The notes: a model not told the origin generated them from the sequence alone. A stretch of 64,000 bases of DNA from Jatrophihabitans sp. GAS493 (GCF_900230215.1 NZ_LT907982.1:2666001-2730000), one strand, 5' to 3'; positions 26,417 through 39,395 are shown, numbered from the stretch's first letter. Numbers and translations are program-made.

Positions 26417-27157
26417 GTGAAGCGCCGCCCGGTCAAGGAGACACTCCCTAGGTTGATTCCCCGGCTCGGCCAGTTGTATGTGGGCCTCGCGCTCTACGGC
26501 CTCTCCAGCGCGTTACTGGTGCGATCGAAACTCGGACTCGACCCCTGGGACGTCTTCCACCAGGGCATCTCGCGGCGCACTCACGTGTCGATCGGTGTCG
26601 TGGTCATCCTGGTCGGCGCGTTGGTGCTGCTGCTCTGGATACCACTCGGCCAGCGGCCCGGCCTGGGCACGGTCAGCAATGTGCTGATCGTCGGCAGCGC
26701 GCTGAATCTGGCGATCTGGCTGCTTCCCGATCCGCATGCGCTGCCGCTGCGACTGCTCTATCTGTCGGCCGGAATACTGCTCTGCGGGGCCGCGACCGGC
26801 CTCTATATCGGTGCCCGCTTCGGTGCCGGACCTCGTGACGGGCTGATGACCGGCATCGCGAAACGCCTCGGCTGCTCGATCCGGCTCGCTCGCACCTGCA
26901 TCGAGCTCACTGTGCTCGCGGTCGGCTGGTTGCTGGGCGGAACCGTCGGTCTGGGGACGGTGGCCTTCGCGCTCTGCATCGGCCCGCTGAGCCAGCTGTT
27001 CCTCGGAATCTTCGCGCCGGCCACCGTCACATCCGAGCCCGTCACATCCGAGCCCGTCACATCCGAGCCCGTCATGGCCGAGGCGAGCCCCTCGCCGGCC
27101 CCGTCCAGCCACTCGTCGCGGAGAACTCGTCTGCGGCAAATGTTTACGAAACTCTGA
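26417..27157 (+). CDS. YczE/YyaS/YitT-type membrane protein
   Basis: The 246-residue protein has five or six hydrophobic segments and the features of the YczE group: the N-terminal LGLDPWDVFHQGIS and the paralogous second GAGPRDGLMTGIAKRLG, typical of the internal duplication in this family. Function is unknown; a transport role has been suggested for the family. The C-terminal tail has a 15-bp unit repeated three times (27026-27070), giving VTSEP repeats, then a basic end RRTRLRQMF. Start GTG 26417. Confidence 0.85.
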   Translation: MKRRPVKETLPRLIPRLGQLYVGLALYGLSSALLVRSKLGLDPWDVFHQGISRRTHVSIGVVVILVGALVLLLWIPLGQRPGLGTVSNVLIVGSALNLAIWLLPDPHALPLRLLYLSAGILLCGAATGLYIGARFGAGPRDGLMTGIAKRLGCSIRLARTCIELTVLAVGWLLGGTVGLGTVAFALCIGPLSQLFLGIFAPATVTSEPVTSEPVTSEPVMAEASPSPAPSSHSSRRTRLRQMFTKL

Positions 27158-27203
27158 TTACCGGATACTTTTACCGAACCAACAGAAGGGCCGGTAAGCG
27201 GAG

Positions 27204-27305
27204 ATGGCAGGAACGGGAACGATCGGCGTTGTACTCATCGTCATCGCGGCGGGGGCGTTGCTGCTGATCGCGCTGCGCCAGGGTCGCAACAAGCGGGACG
27301 AGTAG
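27204..27305 (+). CDS. single-span small membrane peptide, 33 residues
   Basis: ATG 27204 begins a 33-codon frame whose product has one hydrophobic helix (IGVVLIVIAAGALLLIALR) followed by a basic RQGRNKRDE tail, the charge pattern of an inner-membrane peptide with the tail in the cytosol. G/C dominate third positions as in real genes here. The ribosome-binding site is weak: GGAG abuts the ATG, with a further GAAGGG upstream. It ends 2 nt from the stop of the convergent DUF6104-like gene. Confidence 0.55.
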   Translation: MAGTGTIGVVLIVIAAGALLLIALRQGRNKRDE

Positions 27306-27307
27306 GG

Positions 27308-27487
27308 CTACTCGTCGAGTTCGTCGTCGGCCCGGGCCAGCCAGGTCGCGAATCGGTCGACGGCGATCTCGAAGTCAGGGTGCTCGTCGACGAAGGTCTG
27401 CAATCGATCGGCCAGCCAGGCCAGCGTGACCTCCTCCTCGCCGCGGCGACTGCTCAGCTCTTCGATGCCCCGGTCGGTGAAATACAT
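27308..27487 (-). CDS. DUF6104-type small protein, 59 residues
   Basis: The frame from ATG 27487 encodes a 59-residue acidic protein starting MYFTDRGIEEL and containing RRGEEEVTLAWLADRL, then a helix-rich remainder ending in acidic residues. I recognise this as the actinobacterial DUF6104 family from its N-terminus; its function is unknown. It lies 12 nt after the oxidoreductase stop and is the last gene of a probable kgd - oxidoreductase - DUF6104 operon. In other actinobacteria the family is, from memory, also close to the kgd gene. Confidence 0.82.
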   Translation of the reverse strand: MYFTDRGIEELSSRRGEEEVTLAWLADRLQTFVDEHPDFEIAVDRFATWLARADDELDE

Positions 27488-27499
27488 GGATCCGATCTC

Positions 27500-28501
27500 C
27501 TACTCGTCGTCTGCGGCGTACCGGGCACCGAGTTCGTGGCGCACGCCGTCGATGACCTCCAGAATGTCGACCGTGTCGCTCAGCGGCATGATCTCGCTCT
27601 GGGTGGCTCCCTCGCGTAGGCAGCGCTGCACCTCGACCAACTCCGGCTGGTAGCCGTTGCCCTGCGTCTGGGCTTCGTGGGTCACCTCGCCGGCGCTGTT
27701 GTGAATGACGATCTTGGTGGGGCGATGCACAGATCCGTGGGCCTGGATCCAGCCGTCGCTGCCGACGATGAGGGAGATCGGGTCGGTGCGCGCCTGCGTG
27801 CTGCAGGAGAGCTGCGCGTACACACCGTGCGGGTAGCTGAACTGCATGGCCGCCGTGGCGTCGGAGCCGGTGGGGGAGAGACTGCCGCTGGCGAAGACGG
27901 CCTCCGGCTGGCCGAGCATCATCCAGACGAAGTTGATCGGGTACACACCAAGGTCGAGCAGGGCGCCCCCGCCGGCCTCGAGATCGAAGAGGCGGTGCGA
28001 CGGGTCGAACGGGAAGTGGCGGCAGAGTTCGGCCCGCACGCTGTGCACGTCGCCGATGGCCCCGTTGTGCAGGGCGTGGGCGGCGATTCTGAGTAGCGGG
28101 TTGAAGCGCAGCCACATCGCCTCCATACAGAAGACGTCAGCCCGCCGGGCCGCCTCGACGACCTCCCGAGCCTGCCGTGCGTTGAGGGTGAACGCCTTCT
28201 CGACGAGCACTGATTTACCGGCGTGGATGCAGAGCAGCGCCTGCTCGTGATGCTGGCCGTGGGTGGTGGCGACGTAGACGACATCCACCTCGTCGTCGGC
28301 CACCAGCTCGGCGTATGAGCCGTAGGAGCGAGTGACCCCGAACCGTTCAGCGAAGTCAGCGGCGCGCGAGGCATCGCGCGCTGCAACTGCGACGATCTCA
28401 TGTCCGGGCAGGGCCAGAATGTCGGCGCTCACGGTCGCGGCGATCCCGCCGGCCCCGAGAATGCCCCAGCGGATCGGAGCATCTGCAGCTATTGGCCTCA
28501 T
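27500..28501 (-). CDS. Gfo/Idh/MocA family oxidoreductase
   Basis: A 333-residue NAD(P)-dependent dehydrogenase. The Rossmann loop is WGILGAGGIAATVSADI, followed by the family motif VLVEKAFTLNARQAREV (EKPxxxN variant EKAFTLN) and the C-terminal domain with GGGALLDLGVYPINFVWMMLG. Such enzymes act on sugars, inositols or related compounds; the substrate is unknown. It starts 9 nt after the kgd stop and is probably cotranscribed. The closest recognised type is the trans-1,2-dihydrobenzenediol dehydrogenase-like subgroup. Confidence 0.88.
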   Translation of the reverse strand: MRPIAADAPIRWGILGAGGIAATVSADILALPGHEIVAVAARDASRAADFAERFGVTRSYGSYAELVADDEVDVVYVATTHGQHHEQALLCIHAGKSVLVEKAFTLNARQAREVVEAARRADVFCMEAMWLRFNPLLRIAAHALHNGAIGDVHSVRAELCRHFPFDPSHRLFDLEAGGGALLDLGVYPINFVWMMLGQPEAVFASGSLSPTGSDATAAMQFSYPHGVYAQLSCSTQARTDPISLIVGSDGWIQAHGSVHRPTKIVIHNSAGEVTHEAQTQGNGYQPELVEVQRCLREGATQSEIMPLSDTVDILEVIDGVRHELGARYAADDE

Positions 28502-28510
28502 CCGGACAGG

Positions 28511-32242
<3,732 letters not shown>

Positions 32243-32435
32243 GTTCGTCCGGCCGCCTTGGGTGATAAATCCGTTGGATAGATTGAGTTGGAGGCCGCAT
32301 TTCTGCGGCTGAACCATCCAAAAGCTTACGCCGGAGTAGGCCCTTCCTCAGGTTGACTTCGCCACTAGCCGAAGTGACTTTGCTCGAATTCCAACGTTGG
32401 GCGCAGGCCCCGGCGAGTCCGAACTGGTGGGTATC

Positions 32436-33203
32436 TCAGGTGATGTCCCGATTCATCGACAGCGTGGCACCGATGATCGACAGTCCGAGCGCCCACGCCA
32501 GCAGTACGAGGCAGCCGAGCGCCGGCGAGAGGAGCGTGTACGCGTTGTCGTTTCCGGCGGACGTGCGCGAGGTGGTGTCGAGGATCGCCGCTGAGGCCCC
32601 GCCGGGCAGGTAGGGGTACACGTTTCGGACGTAGGGGATCAGCGACAGGATCGGCTCGACGATGATCACGTAGATGATCGCCACCACCATCGCGACGATC
32701 TGGTTGCGCACCAGCGCCCCGAAGCCGAGGCCGACCAGCCCCCAGAGCGTCACCGCGAAGAGCACCCCGGCGAAGGCACTGATCAGGTGGTCGTCGGTGA
32801 GCGAGACCGGGACGTTCTTCGCGCTCAGCCACGGCAGCGCGATGGCGCAGGAGACCACGATGGCGATAGCGCTGTAAGCGGCCCCGACGAGGGCGTAGGC
32901 GCCGAGCTTCGCCGCCACCACCTTCACTCGCGATGGCGTCGCGAGCAGCGTGGGGGTGATGGTCTGATAGCGGAACTCGGCCGTCACCGCGAGCACTCCG
33001 AGCACCAGCGAACCGATGAAGGCCGACTGCCCGGAGAGAAAGATGTCCCGGATATTGCTCGGATCGAAGGTTCCGTCGTGGGTGTCGCCGATGATCCGTC
33101 CAACGACCGACAGCGACGTGAGTGCGATGACCGCGATGAGCATCCAGAACCACAGCTGCGTGCTCCGCAGCTTGCGTCCTTCGGCGCGGATCAGACGGCC
33201 CAT
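32436..33203 (-). CDS. ABC transporter permease (ABC-2 type)
   Basis: The 255-residue protein begins with the amphipathic RLIRAEGRKLRSTQLW typical of ABC-2 permeases and has six hydrophobic segments, with a periplasmic loop after the first. It pairs with the ATPase of the preceding gene, whose 3' end overlaps its start by 13 nt. The 193-nt gap between its stop and the kgd start has no gene and should hold the kgd promoter. The exported substrate is unknown. Confidence 0.87.
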   Translation of the reverse strand: MGRLIRAEGRKLRSTQLWFWMLIAVIALTSLSVVGRIIGDTHDGTFDPSNIRDIFLSGQSAFIGSLVLGVLAVTAEFRYQTITPTLLATPSRVKVVAAKLGAYALVGAAYSAIAIVVSCAIALPWLSAKNVPVSLTDDHLISAFAGVLFAVTLWGLVGLGFGALVRNQIVAMVVAIIYVIIVEPILSLIPYVRNVYPYLPGGASAAILDTTSRTSAGNDNAYTLLSPALGCLVLLAWALGLSIIGATLSMNRDIT

Positions 33204-34336
33204 GGGTCACCCCCGGCCGGACCGGCGGGCGGCTGGTTCCCCGGCGGTGGTTGGTAACCCGGCGGTGCTTGATTGCCGGGCGGTGCTTGATTGCCGGGCG
33301 GTGCTAGGTAACCCGGCGGCGGCTGGTAGTACACCTGAGGTGGCCCCGCTGGCTGGCCGGATGGGTACTGCCCGGCGCCCGGGGTCAGGTCGTTCGCGGC
33401 GAAGGCCCCCTGGGTGAGGGAGAAGAAGAGCTTCTCCAGGTCGAAGCGCTCCAAGCTCAGCTCGTGCAGTTCGATGTTGTTGACGAAGGCGATGTGGCCG
33501 ACCCGGGCCTGATTGCCGCCGGGGACCCGGACGTGGGTCGGGTCGTGCAGTTCGACGGCGATTCCCTCCCGTCGCAGCGCCTCGGACAGTTGCGGTGCCG
33601 ACGGCGATCGGACGACCACGGTGTCTCCGTTCTCGGCCAGTTCGGCGATCGAACCCTGTCGTACCAGACGGCCCTGATTGAGGATCACCACCCGGTCGGC
33701 CACCGCCTGGACCTCAGCGAGCTGATGGCTGGAGACCAGGATGGTGCGCCCCTCGGATGCGAGATGGCGGAAGAAGCCGCGTAGCCAGCGGATGCCCTCC
33801 GGATCGAGGCCGTTGGCCGGCTCGTCCAGAATCAGCACCCTCGGGTTGCCGAGCAGCGTCGCGGCCAGACCGAGCCGCTGCCGCATGCCCATCGAGTAGC
33901 CGCGCACCTTCTTGCGACCGACCGGCCCCAGACCCACGAGGTCGAGCACCTCGTCGGCCCGGTTGTCCGGGAGACCGGCCGCGGCGCAGTAGACCCGCAG
34001 ATGATTACGTCCAGAACGTGCGGGGTGAAAGCTCGACGCCTCCAGCGCCGCACCGACGACCCGCAGCGGGTTCTCGATGTCGTGATAGCGCAGGCCACCG
34101 ATCGTCGCGCTGCCACCGGACGGGCGTACCAGGCCGAGGAGCATGCGCAGCGTGGTGGTCTTGCCGGCGCCATTGGGGCCGAGGAACCCGGTGACCGACC
34201 CGGGCTCGACCGTGAAGCTCAGCGAGTCCACCGCTCGTGTCGACCCAAACGTCTTGGTGAGGTCCTGAACGACGATGCGGCCGTCGGCCGGGGGTGTCGG
34301 TGGGGGCTGGAGCGACGCATTGGCTGTGTCGGTCAT
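33191..34336 (-). CDS. ABC transporter ATP-binding protein with Pro/Gly/Gln-rich tail
   Basis: The ATPase domain is complete: Walker A GPNGAGKTT, Q-loop region, signature YSMGMRQRLGLAATLLG, Walker B VLILDEPANGLDP and the H-loop SSHQLAEV. It is followed by about 100 residues similar to the daunorubicin/DrrA-like C-terminal part and then a disordered tail built from PPGNQAPPGNQ-type repeats (18-bp DNA unit, around 33241-33320). ATG 34336 is preceded by GGATGG; ATG 34345 is an alternative. Total about 381 residues. Confidence 0.9.
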   Translation of the reverse strand: MTDTANASLQPPPTPPADGRIVVQDLTKTFGSTRAVDSLSFTVEPGSVTGFLGPNGAGKTTTLRMLLGLVRPSGGSATIGGLRYHDIENPLRVVGAALEASSFHPARSGRNHLRVYCAAAGLPDNRADEVLDLVGLGPVGRKKVRGYSMGMRQRLGLAATLLGNPRVLILDEPANGLDPEGIRWLRGFFRHLASEGRTILVSSHQLAEVQAVADRVVILNQGRLVRQGSIAELAENGDTVVVRSPSAPQLSEALRREGIAVELHDPTHVRVPGGNQARVGHIAFVNNIELHELSLERFDLEKLFFSLTQGAFAANDLTPGAGQYPSGQPAGPPQVYYQPPPGYLAPPGNQAPPGNQAPPGYQPPPGNQPPAGPAGGDPWAV

Positions 34337-34505
34337 GAACGCCATCCAACCACGGTCGGTGACCGGGTGGAACAGGTTGGCCGGCCAGGATTTCCCGTCG
34401 TCCATATTTTTATTGCTGGTCCGGGGCGCCGTCGCCGTCCGGTTGCAGAACGTGCTCTCGGCCGGGCGTATCGGAAGTGCCGGGGTGCTGTGCACCCTTT
34501 AGGCT

Positions 34506-36635
34506 GTGCCGGTGCTAGCCAGCCTCTACCTCATCGCCGCGACGATCGCCGGCTTCTCGGTGGTGACCCGTTTGATGCCGGCCGCGCCGACGATCGTGCG
34601 CCTTCCGGGCGGCATGCTGGTGGGCATCGTCGTCACTGCCTGGACGACCTTCGGCGTGGCTTACGTGCTCTCTCCCCACACCGGCCGGGCGCTGTACTAC
34701 GGGCTGATCACCTCGCTGGTGCTGAGTCTCGCCGTCATCGGGATCTTCGGTCGTAACCTCCGACCGCGGCATCTGCGCGTCGGCTGGTTCGAGGCGATCT
34801 TCGCGCTGCTCTCCTTCATCTTCTCCTACTGGATGATCGGCAACCGGCTCAGCTACGACCCGACCGGCAAGCACTACCTGCAGGTGTCGGCCAACACCTG
34901 GGGAGACTTCGGGCTGCACATCGCGCTCTCCCGATCCTTCTCGCTGGGCTCCAACTACGCCCCCACCGAGTACCCGTTCTTCGCCGGCGAGCCGATTCGC
35001 TACCACTTCGGCTACGACTTCTTCGCCGGTGCGCTGCAGAGCGGCGGGATGTCGGTTCTCAATTCCTTCAACGTGCCGGCCACGCTCGGCTTCACCACCG
35101 TGATGCTGATGCTCTTCGCCACCGCCCGGATGCTCTTCGGGCCGAAGCCCGAGGCACAGGTTCGCTGGTGGCGGGACAAGGGCATCGGTGCCGGCCTGAT
35201 CGCGGCGCTGCTGGTGATGACCAACCAGTCGCTGGAGTGGCTGCGGTTCATCTCCGACGACGCCCACGGCAGCATCTCGGCGGCCCTGCACCCGAGTCTG
35301 CTCTGGGCGCACAAGGGTTATCTGTCGGGCGGCCCGTACACCAATGACCGCATCTCGATGTTCAACACGATCAACGTCTACATGACACAGACGCATTTGA
35401 TCGTGGCGATGGGTTTCGTTCTCTTCATCGTCTACGCGCTGCTGGATCAGCTCCGCAACGGTGTCTGCATGGACCGTCGGTTGCTGCTGTTCTTGGGCGT
35501 GACCTTCGGGATGTCGTTCTGGCTCAACGGTGTCCTCTGGATCGCCGCCTCGGTCTTCTTCGGATCGTTGTTGGCCATCTACGCGATCTGCGCCTGCTGG
35601 CGGCAGCGGCAGAATGCCAAACCCAACCGAAGGCGGGAAGTGGTCCGGTTCGAGGCGCTGAGCTGGATCAAGGTCGCCGCCTGCTTCCTGGTACCGGCCC
35701 TGCTGATCGGCGTCCCGCAGGCGGTCTGGCTCAACGGCGGGAGCACCGACGGCGGCTCGCTGACCCTGCACATCGGCTACTTGGTCTGCTCCTCGACAAC
35801 CGCACCCTGTCACGTCCGCGGTGAGATGAATCTGCTCTCGCTGACCGACTGGAGTTCCTTCCTGCAGTATTGGTGGCTCAACGAGGGGCTGCTCATCCCG
35901 CTGCTGATCCTGGCTTTCGTGCTCGGAAACCGCCGGGACAAGAAGATCATCACGGCGATCACGGCGATCTTCATCTGGGGGAGCCTCTTCCAGCTCGGAC
36001 GTGACCTGGGTGGGCAGAACCACAAGGTCATCAATCTGTGGGAGAACCTGAGCGGCCTCTTCGTCGGATTCGTTCTGGTGGAGCTCTGGACCATCGGCGC
36101 TCGGGTTGCCAAGGAGCAGCACGCCAAGCGGCGCCTGGTGGGGATCGCGGCCAAGGTCGGCGTTGTATTCATGCTGATTTTCCTCACCGTCTCCGGCCTG
36201 CCGGACTTCATGGCAGCGAAGAACGACTTCAAGGTGAGCGTCTTCGGCGACGACAACGAGCACGAGATCATCCACTGGATCGATGCGAACACCCCGGGTA
36301 AATCGGTGTTCCTGGTCGACTTCGATCAGCTCTACACCGCGCCGACGATGGCCGGGCGGGGCATCGTGCTCGGCTACTCCTCCTGGGCGTCGAGTGCCGG
36401 CTACGACATCGCGCCGCGCGAGGCGCTGATCAAGGCCGTCTACGAGGCCGCCGATCGCGCCACTGCGTGCAAACTACTCACCGCGAACGGGGTCGACTAT
36501 GTGGTCGTTGGGCCGGAGGAGCGGTCGACGCACAACTTCAAGTTGAACGCGGCGCTCTTCGACCAGTTCGTCCTGGCCAAGAACGCCGGCGGCCCTGACG
36601 GTTACAGCGTGTACGACGTCAGCAAGTCCTGCTGA
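34506..36635 (+). CDS. large integral membrane protein, GT-C glycosyltransferase-like
   Basis: The 709-residue protein has about 13-14 hydrophobic segments and one large extracytoplasmic loop (about residues 110-175) with SANTWGDFGLHIALSRSFS and YHFGYDFFAGAL, followed near the C-terminus by a soluble domain of about 110 residues (after SGLPDFMAAKN). An acidic motif in the first loop and a C-terminal outer domain are the general plan of GT-C transferases that use polyprenyl-phosphate sugars. I do not recognise the exact family; a mannosyl- or arabinosyltransferase role is an inference. Start GTG 34506. Confidence 0.7.
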   Translation: MPVLASLYLIAATIAGFSVVTRLMPAAPTIVRLPGGMLVGIVVTAWTTFGVAYVLSPHTGRALYYGLITSLVLSLAVIGIFGRNLRPRHLRVGWFEAIFALLSFIFSYWMIGNRLSYDPTGKHYLQVSANTWGDFGLHIALSRSFSLGSNYAPTEYPFFAGEPIRYHFGYDFFAGALQSGGMSVLNSFNVPATLGFTTVMLMLFATARMLFGPKPEAQVRWWRDKGIGAGLIAALLVMTNQSLEWLRFISDDAHGSISAALHPSLLWAHKGYLSGGPYTNDRISMFNTINVYMTQTHLIVAMGFVLFIVYALLDQLRNGVCMDRRLLLFLGVTFGMSFWLNGVLWIAASVFFGSLLAIYAICACWRQRQNAKPNRRREVVRFEALSWIKVAACFLVPALLIGVPQAVWLNGGSTDGGSLTLHIGYLVCSSTTAPCHVRGEMNLLSLTDWSSFLQYWWLNEGLLIPLLILAFVLGNRRDKKIITAITAIFIWGSLFQLGRDLGGQNHKVINLWENLSGLFVGFVLVELWTIGARVAKEQHAKRRLVGIAAKVGVVFMLIFLTVSGLPDFMAAKNDFKVSVFGDDNEHEIIHWIDANTPGKSVFLVDFDQLYTAPTMAGRGIVLGYSSWASSAGYDIAPREALIKAVYEAADRATACKLLTANGVDYVVVGPEERSTHNFKLNAALFDQFVLAKNAGGPDGYSVYDVSKSC

Positions 36636-36660
36636 CGCCGACTGACCGCGGCCGATCGCT

Positions 36661-36702
36661 GCCGGTAGGCAGTGGCCGGTAGACAGTGGCCGGTAGGCAG
36701 CG
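36661..36702. repeat. 14-bp tandem repeat, three units at convergent gene ends
   Basis: Three copies of GCCGGTAGGCAGTG-like sequence run at 36661-36674, 36675-36688 and 36689-36702, with a decayed further copy just after, which contains the stop codon (36704-36706) of the convergent minus-strand gene. The position and the overlap with a stop codon repeat the situation at 6957-7039, although the repeat units are unrelated. Confidence 0.88.
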
Positions 36703-36703
36703 G

Positions 36704-37936
36704 CTAGTAGGCCCATTGCCCGATGGCGAACAGCGATGTGAAGAGCCCCAGAAAGAGGATCGACCAGACACTCACCAGCATCGCGACGATACGATTGCGG
36801 CCGACCTTCGCCAGCAGAATGAAGATCGGGAAGAGGGTGAGGGTGTAGCGCGGCGTCGAGAGAATGTAGCTGGTGCTGGTGAAGAGCAGCCAGTTTCCGG
36901 TCATCCAGATGGCGTACGAGGGGCGCAGCCAGATCCAGGTGGCGATCGTCGCCACCGCTCCGATCACGATGTAGAGCAATTCTTGGTCGACGAGCATCTG
37001 CTTGTCACCCGGCTTGGCGCCGTGGCCCGCCTCGATCTTGGAGTGGATGCCGGTCCATGGCCACTGCAGGGTCTTGTACCAGTGCTCCCGCTGTACCGTC
37101 ATGAACGCGAACGGGCGCCCGTAGACGTGATAATTCATGTAGAGGTAGACCGCGACTCCGAGGCCGGCCAGCGCGATCCAGAGCCACTGCAACCGGATAC
37201 GCCCGGTCGCCCGGTACTGGCTGTAGGCCTCGACGGCGAGTGCGGGCAGCAGCACCAGACCGTTGATGCGGGTCAGAGTGGCGAGCGCGCCGGCGATGCC
37301 GGCCAGCAGCCACTTGTCCATACGGGCGGCCAGGAAGGTGCCGAGGATGCAGGCCATGAAGAGGCTCTCGGTGTACGGCAGGTGCAGAAAGTAACTCGTC
37401 GGAAAAATAAGGAAGAACCAGACGGCGCGCAGCGCTAGTTCGCTGTCGCCGCTATCACCTCGGACCAGGTAGCCGAGTAGCAGCGCCGCGGCGATCGACG
37501 CGACCGTAGAGACCGCGAAGGCGGCGAGCAGGTAGTTGCCGCCGAGGGGGACGGCAAAGATTCGGACCATCCACGGATAGCCGGGGAAGAACACCACGAA
37601 GTTGGCCGGATCGCCGCTGGTCTGGTATCCGTACTGGGCGATCGATAGGTAGTGGGGCGCGTCCCATCGGTTCCAGATGTCGAACCGCGCGCTCATTGAG
37701 TTGAAGCCGGTGTTACTGAACACCTCGTTGGCGATGACGCCGATCATGTAGATGAAGAGCTTCACACCCAGGACGAGGGCGACGATCGGCCCGGCGAACG
37801 CGCGGAACTCAGACGGCGCCTCAGCGGTGCCCCAGAACCTGGCCAGCCAATCGGGAGGGGTGGATCCGACCGGCGCCGTCACCTTCTTGCCGGGCCGTTT
37901 GCTCGCTGCCTTCTTGTTCAAAGTGCTCGTTCCCAC
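36704..37936 (-). CDS. PIG-V-like mannosyltransferase family membrane protein
   Basis: The 410-residue protein has about 10-11 hydrophobic segments. Motifs include RFDIWNRWDAPHYLSIAQYGY in the first outer loop, FFPGYPWMVR, FPTSYFLHLPYTESLF and TRINGLVLLPALAVEAY, which match the bacterial relatives of the GPI mannosyltransferase PIG-V. Such enzymes transfer mannose from a polyprenyl carrier outside the cell. Start GTG 37936 after a G-rich site (GGGAGCGGACA). It converges with another GT-C-like gene, so the two may act on the same wall glycan. Confidence 0.8.
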   Translation of the reverse strand: MGTSTLNKKAASKRPGKKVTAPVGSTPPDWLARFWGTAEAPSEFRAFAGPIVALVLGVKLFIYMIGVIANEVFSNTGFNSMSARFDIWNRWDAPHYLSIAQYGYQTSGDPANFVVFFPGYPWMVRIFAVPLGGNYLLAAFAVSTVASIAAALLLGYLVRGDSGDSELALRAVWFFLIFPTSYFLHLPYTESLFMACILGTFLAARMDKWLLAGIAGALATLTRINGLVLLPALAVEAYSQYRATGRIRLQWLWIALAGLGVAVYLYMNYHVYGRPFAFMTVQREHWYKTLQWPWTGIHSKIEAGHGAKPGDKQMLVDQELLYIVIGAVATIATWIWLRPSYAIWMTGNWLLFTSTSYILSTPRYTLTLFPIFILLAKVGRNRIVAMLVSVWSILFLGLFTSLFAIGQWAY

Positions 37937-38016
37937 TGTCCGCTCCCTCGCTCGGTCGCCAAAATCTAGCAGGCCCCGTTACCGACGGGTAGGTTTCGCC
38001 GGTCGGCGGGACAGCC

Positions 38017-38553
38017 TCAAGTAAGTAGCTCAGCGGTCGAACGGACGGCGGCGCCGGCGTCGCCCAATGCGGCCATGAACGCCCCATGAACGGTGCGTCC
38101 GGGGATCGTCTCGCCCGCGAACTCCAGATCCGGAGCAGCACAGGCATCGTGCACGACGGTGACGGCCAGGCCTCGGTCCAGGGCGGCCCGAGTGGTGGCG
38201 TCGACGCACATGCTGCTCATCATTCCGGCGACGACCAGATCGTCGACCCCGGCCAGTGCGCCGGCGAGTTCAGTGCCTTGAAATCCGTTCGGCTCGGCCT
38301 TCTGCAGTACCGTCTCGCCAGTGCGTGGTGCGACCAGCGGGTGGATCTCGACCCCGTCGGTGCCCGGAATCATGAACTGGGCGTCCGGGGCGTCCCAGAC
38401 ATGTTGAAGGTGGATCACCAGCTCGCCGCTGGCCCGGAAGAGGGCCAGCAGCTCGGCCGCCTTCCCGGCGGCCGCCTCCGGGGCGACCAGTGGGTAGGCA
38501 CCGCCCGGAAAATAGTCGCGCTGGATGTCGATGATCAACAGGCCACGGCTCAC
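38017..38553 (-). CDS. isochorismatase-family cysteine hydrolase
   Basis: The 178-residue protein has the catalytic triad of the family: Asp in LLIIDIQRDYF, Lys in VLQKAEPNGFQGTEL and Cys in GMMSSMCVDATTR, the last also including the cis-peptide segment. Members hydrolyse amides such as nicotinamide or N-carbamoyl compounds, or isochorismate; the substrate is unknown. I chose GTG 38553, preceded by GAGGAGAG; the longer frame to 38658 lacks a matching site. Confidence 0.9.
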   Translation of the reverse strand: MSRGLLIIDIQRDYFPGGAYPLVAPEAAAGKAAELLALFRASGELVIHLQHVWDAPDAQFMIPGTDGVEIHPLVAPRTGETVLQKAEPNGFQGTELAGALAGVDDLVVAGMMSSMCVDATTRAALDRGLAVTVVHDACAAPDLEFAGETIPGRTVHGAFMAALGDAGAAVRSTAELLT

Positions 38554-38732
38554 TGATGCTCTCCTCACCGGCCGGAACGTCCCCGGCTGTGCTGCAAGTA
38601 CATCAGAGGCCACCTGCCATCGACGAGAACGCCTCGGACGGCGTATGCGCCCGATCATCTCGTTTGAGGCACGGGCGATGCGGGTACCTGAATCGAGTCA
38701 GAGTTGACCGCACCCAGAGAAAGCGACATCGC

Positions 38733-39308
38733 ATGCCACCCACAACTCGAAAGTCCAACGTCAAGACCCTCAAGTTCACCGTGCCGGGGATGGCTCAGGC
38801 GGACGCGAAGTCGGTGGTCGCGATCCTGCAGGAGCGCCTCGATGCCCTGAACGACCTGGCGTTGACGCTGAAGCACGTTCACTGGAACGTGGTCGGACCG
38901 AACTTCATCGGCGTGCACACGATGATCGATCCCCAGGTCGAGGCGGTGCGGCTGATGGCCGACGCCACCGCCGAGCGGATCGCTGCGTTGGGTGGTTCCC
39001 CGGCCGGCACTCCGGGTGGCTTGGTCTCCCGGCGCACCTGGGACGACTACAGCATCGACCGGGCCGACGCGATCGCCCACCTGGGCGCGCTGGATGTCGT
39101 CTATGACGGCTTGGTGAAGGCGCATCGTAAGGCGATTGCCGACACTGAGGAGCCGGACCCCGTTACCCAGGACATGCTTATCGGCCAGTCCCACCAGCTC
39201 GAGCAGTTCCACTGGTTTGTCCGAGCGCACCTGGAGAACTCCTCGGGCGTTCTCTCCACGGCCGGTGCCGTGGCCGAGAAGCCGGCGGCCCGTCGCGCCC
39301 GACGGTGA
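38733..39308 (+). CDS. dps: Dps family DNA-binding ferritin-like protein
   Basis: Dps oxidises and stores iron and coats DNA during stress. The 191-residue protein has the inter-subunit ferroxidase site LKHVHWNVVGPNFIGVH and MIDPQVEAVRLMADATAERI, with the expected His, Asp and Glu. A short basic C-terminal tail (KPAARRARR) and an N-terminal Lys/Arg tail may bind DNA. It is divergent from the isochorismatase with 179 nt between; that gap has no gene. Start ATG 38733. Confidence 0.93.
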   Translation: MPPTTRKSNVKTLKFTVPGMAQADAKSVVAILQERLDALNDLALTLKHVHWNVVGPNFIGVHTMIDPQVEAVRLMADATAERIAALGGSPAGTPGGLVSRRTWDDYSIDRADAIAHLGALDVVYDGLVKAHRKAIADTEEPDPVTQDMLIGQSHQLEQFHWFVRAHLENSSGVLSTAGAVAEKPAARRARR

Positions 39309-39395
39309 CCCGGTAGTTCCTCTAGTCAGTCGCGAGAGTCAGCGATGGGGACCTCGTCCGAAGATGGACGGGGTCCGCATTGCATTCGGTCTTCG

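Noticed and set aside
34515-36275. 586-codon open frame on the minus strand
   Set aside because: It is antisense to the 709-residue membrane protein gene, is extremely rich in Asp, Glu, Gln and Arg, and mirrors the third-position bias of the sense gene.
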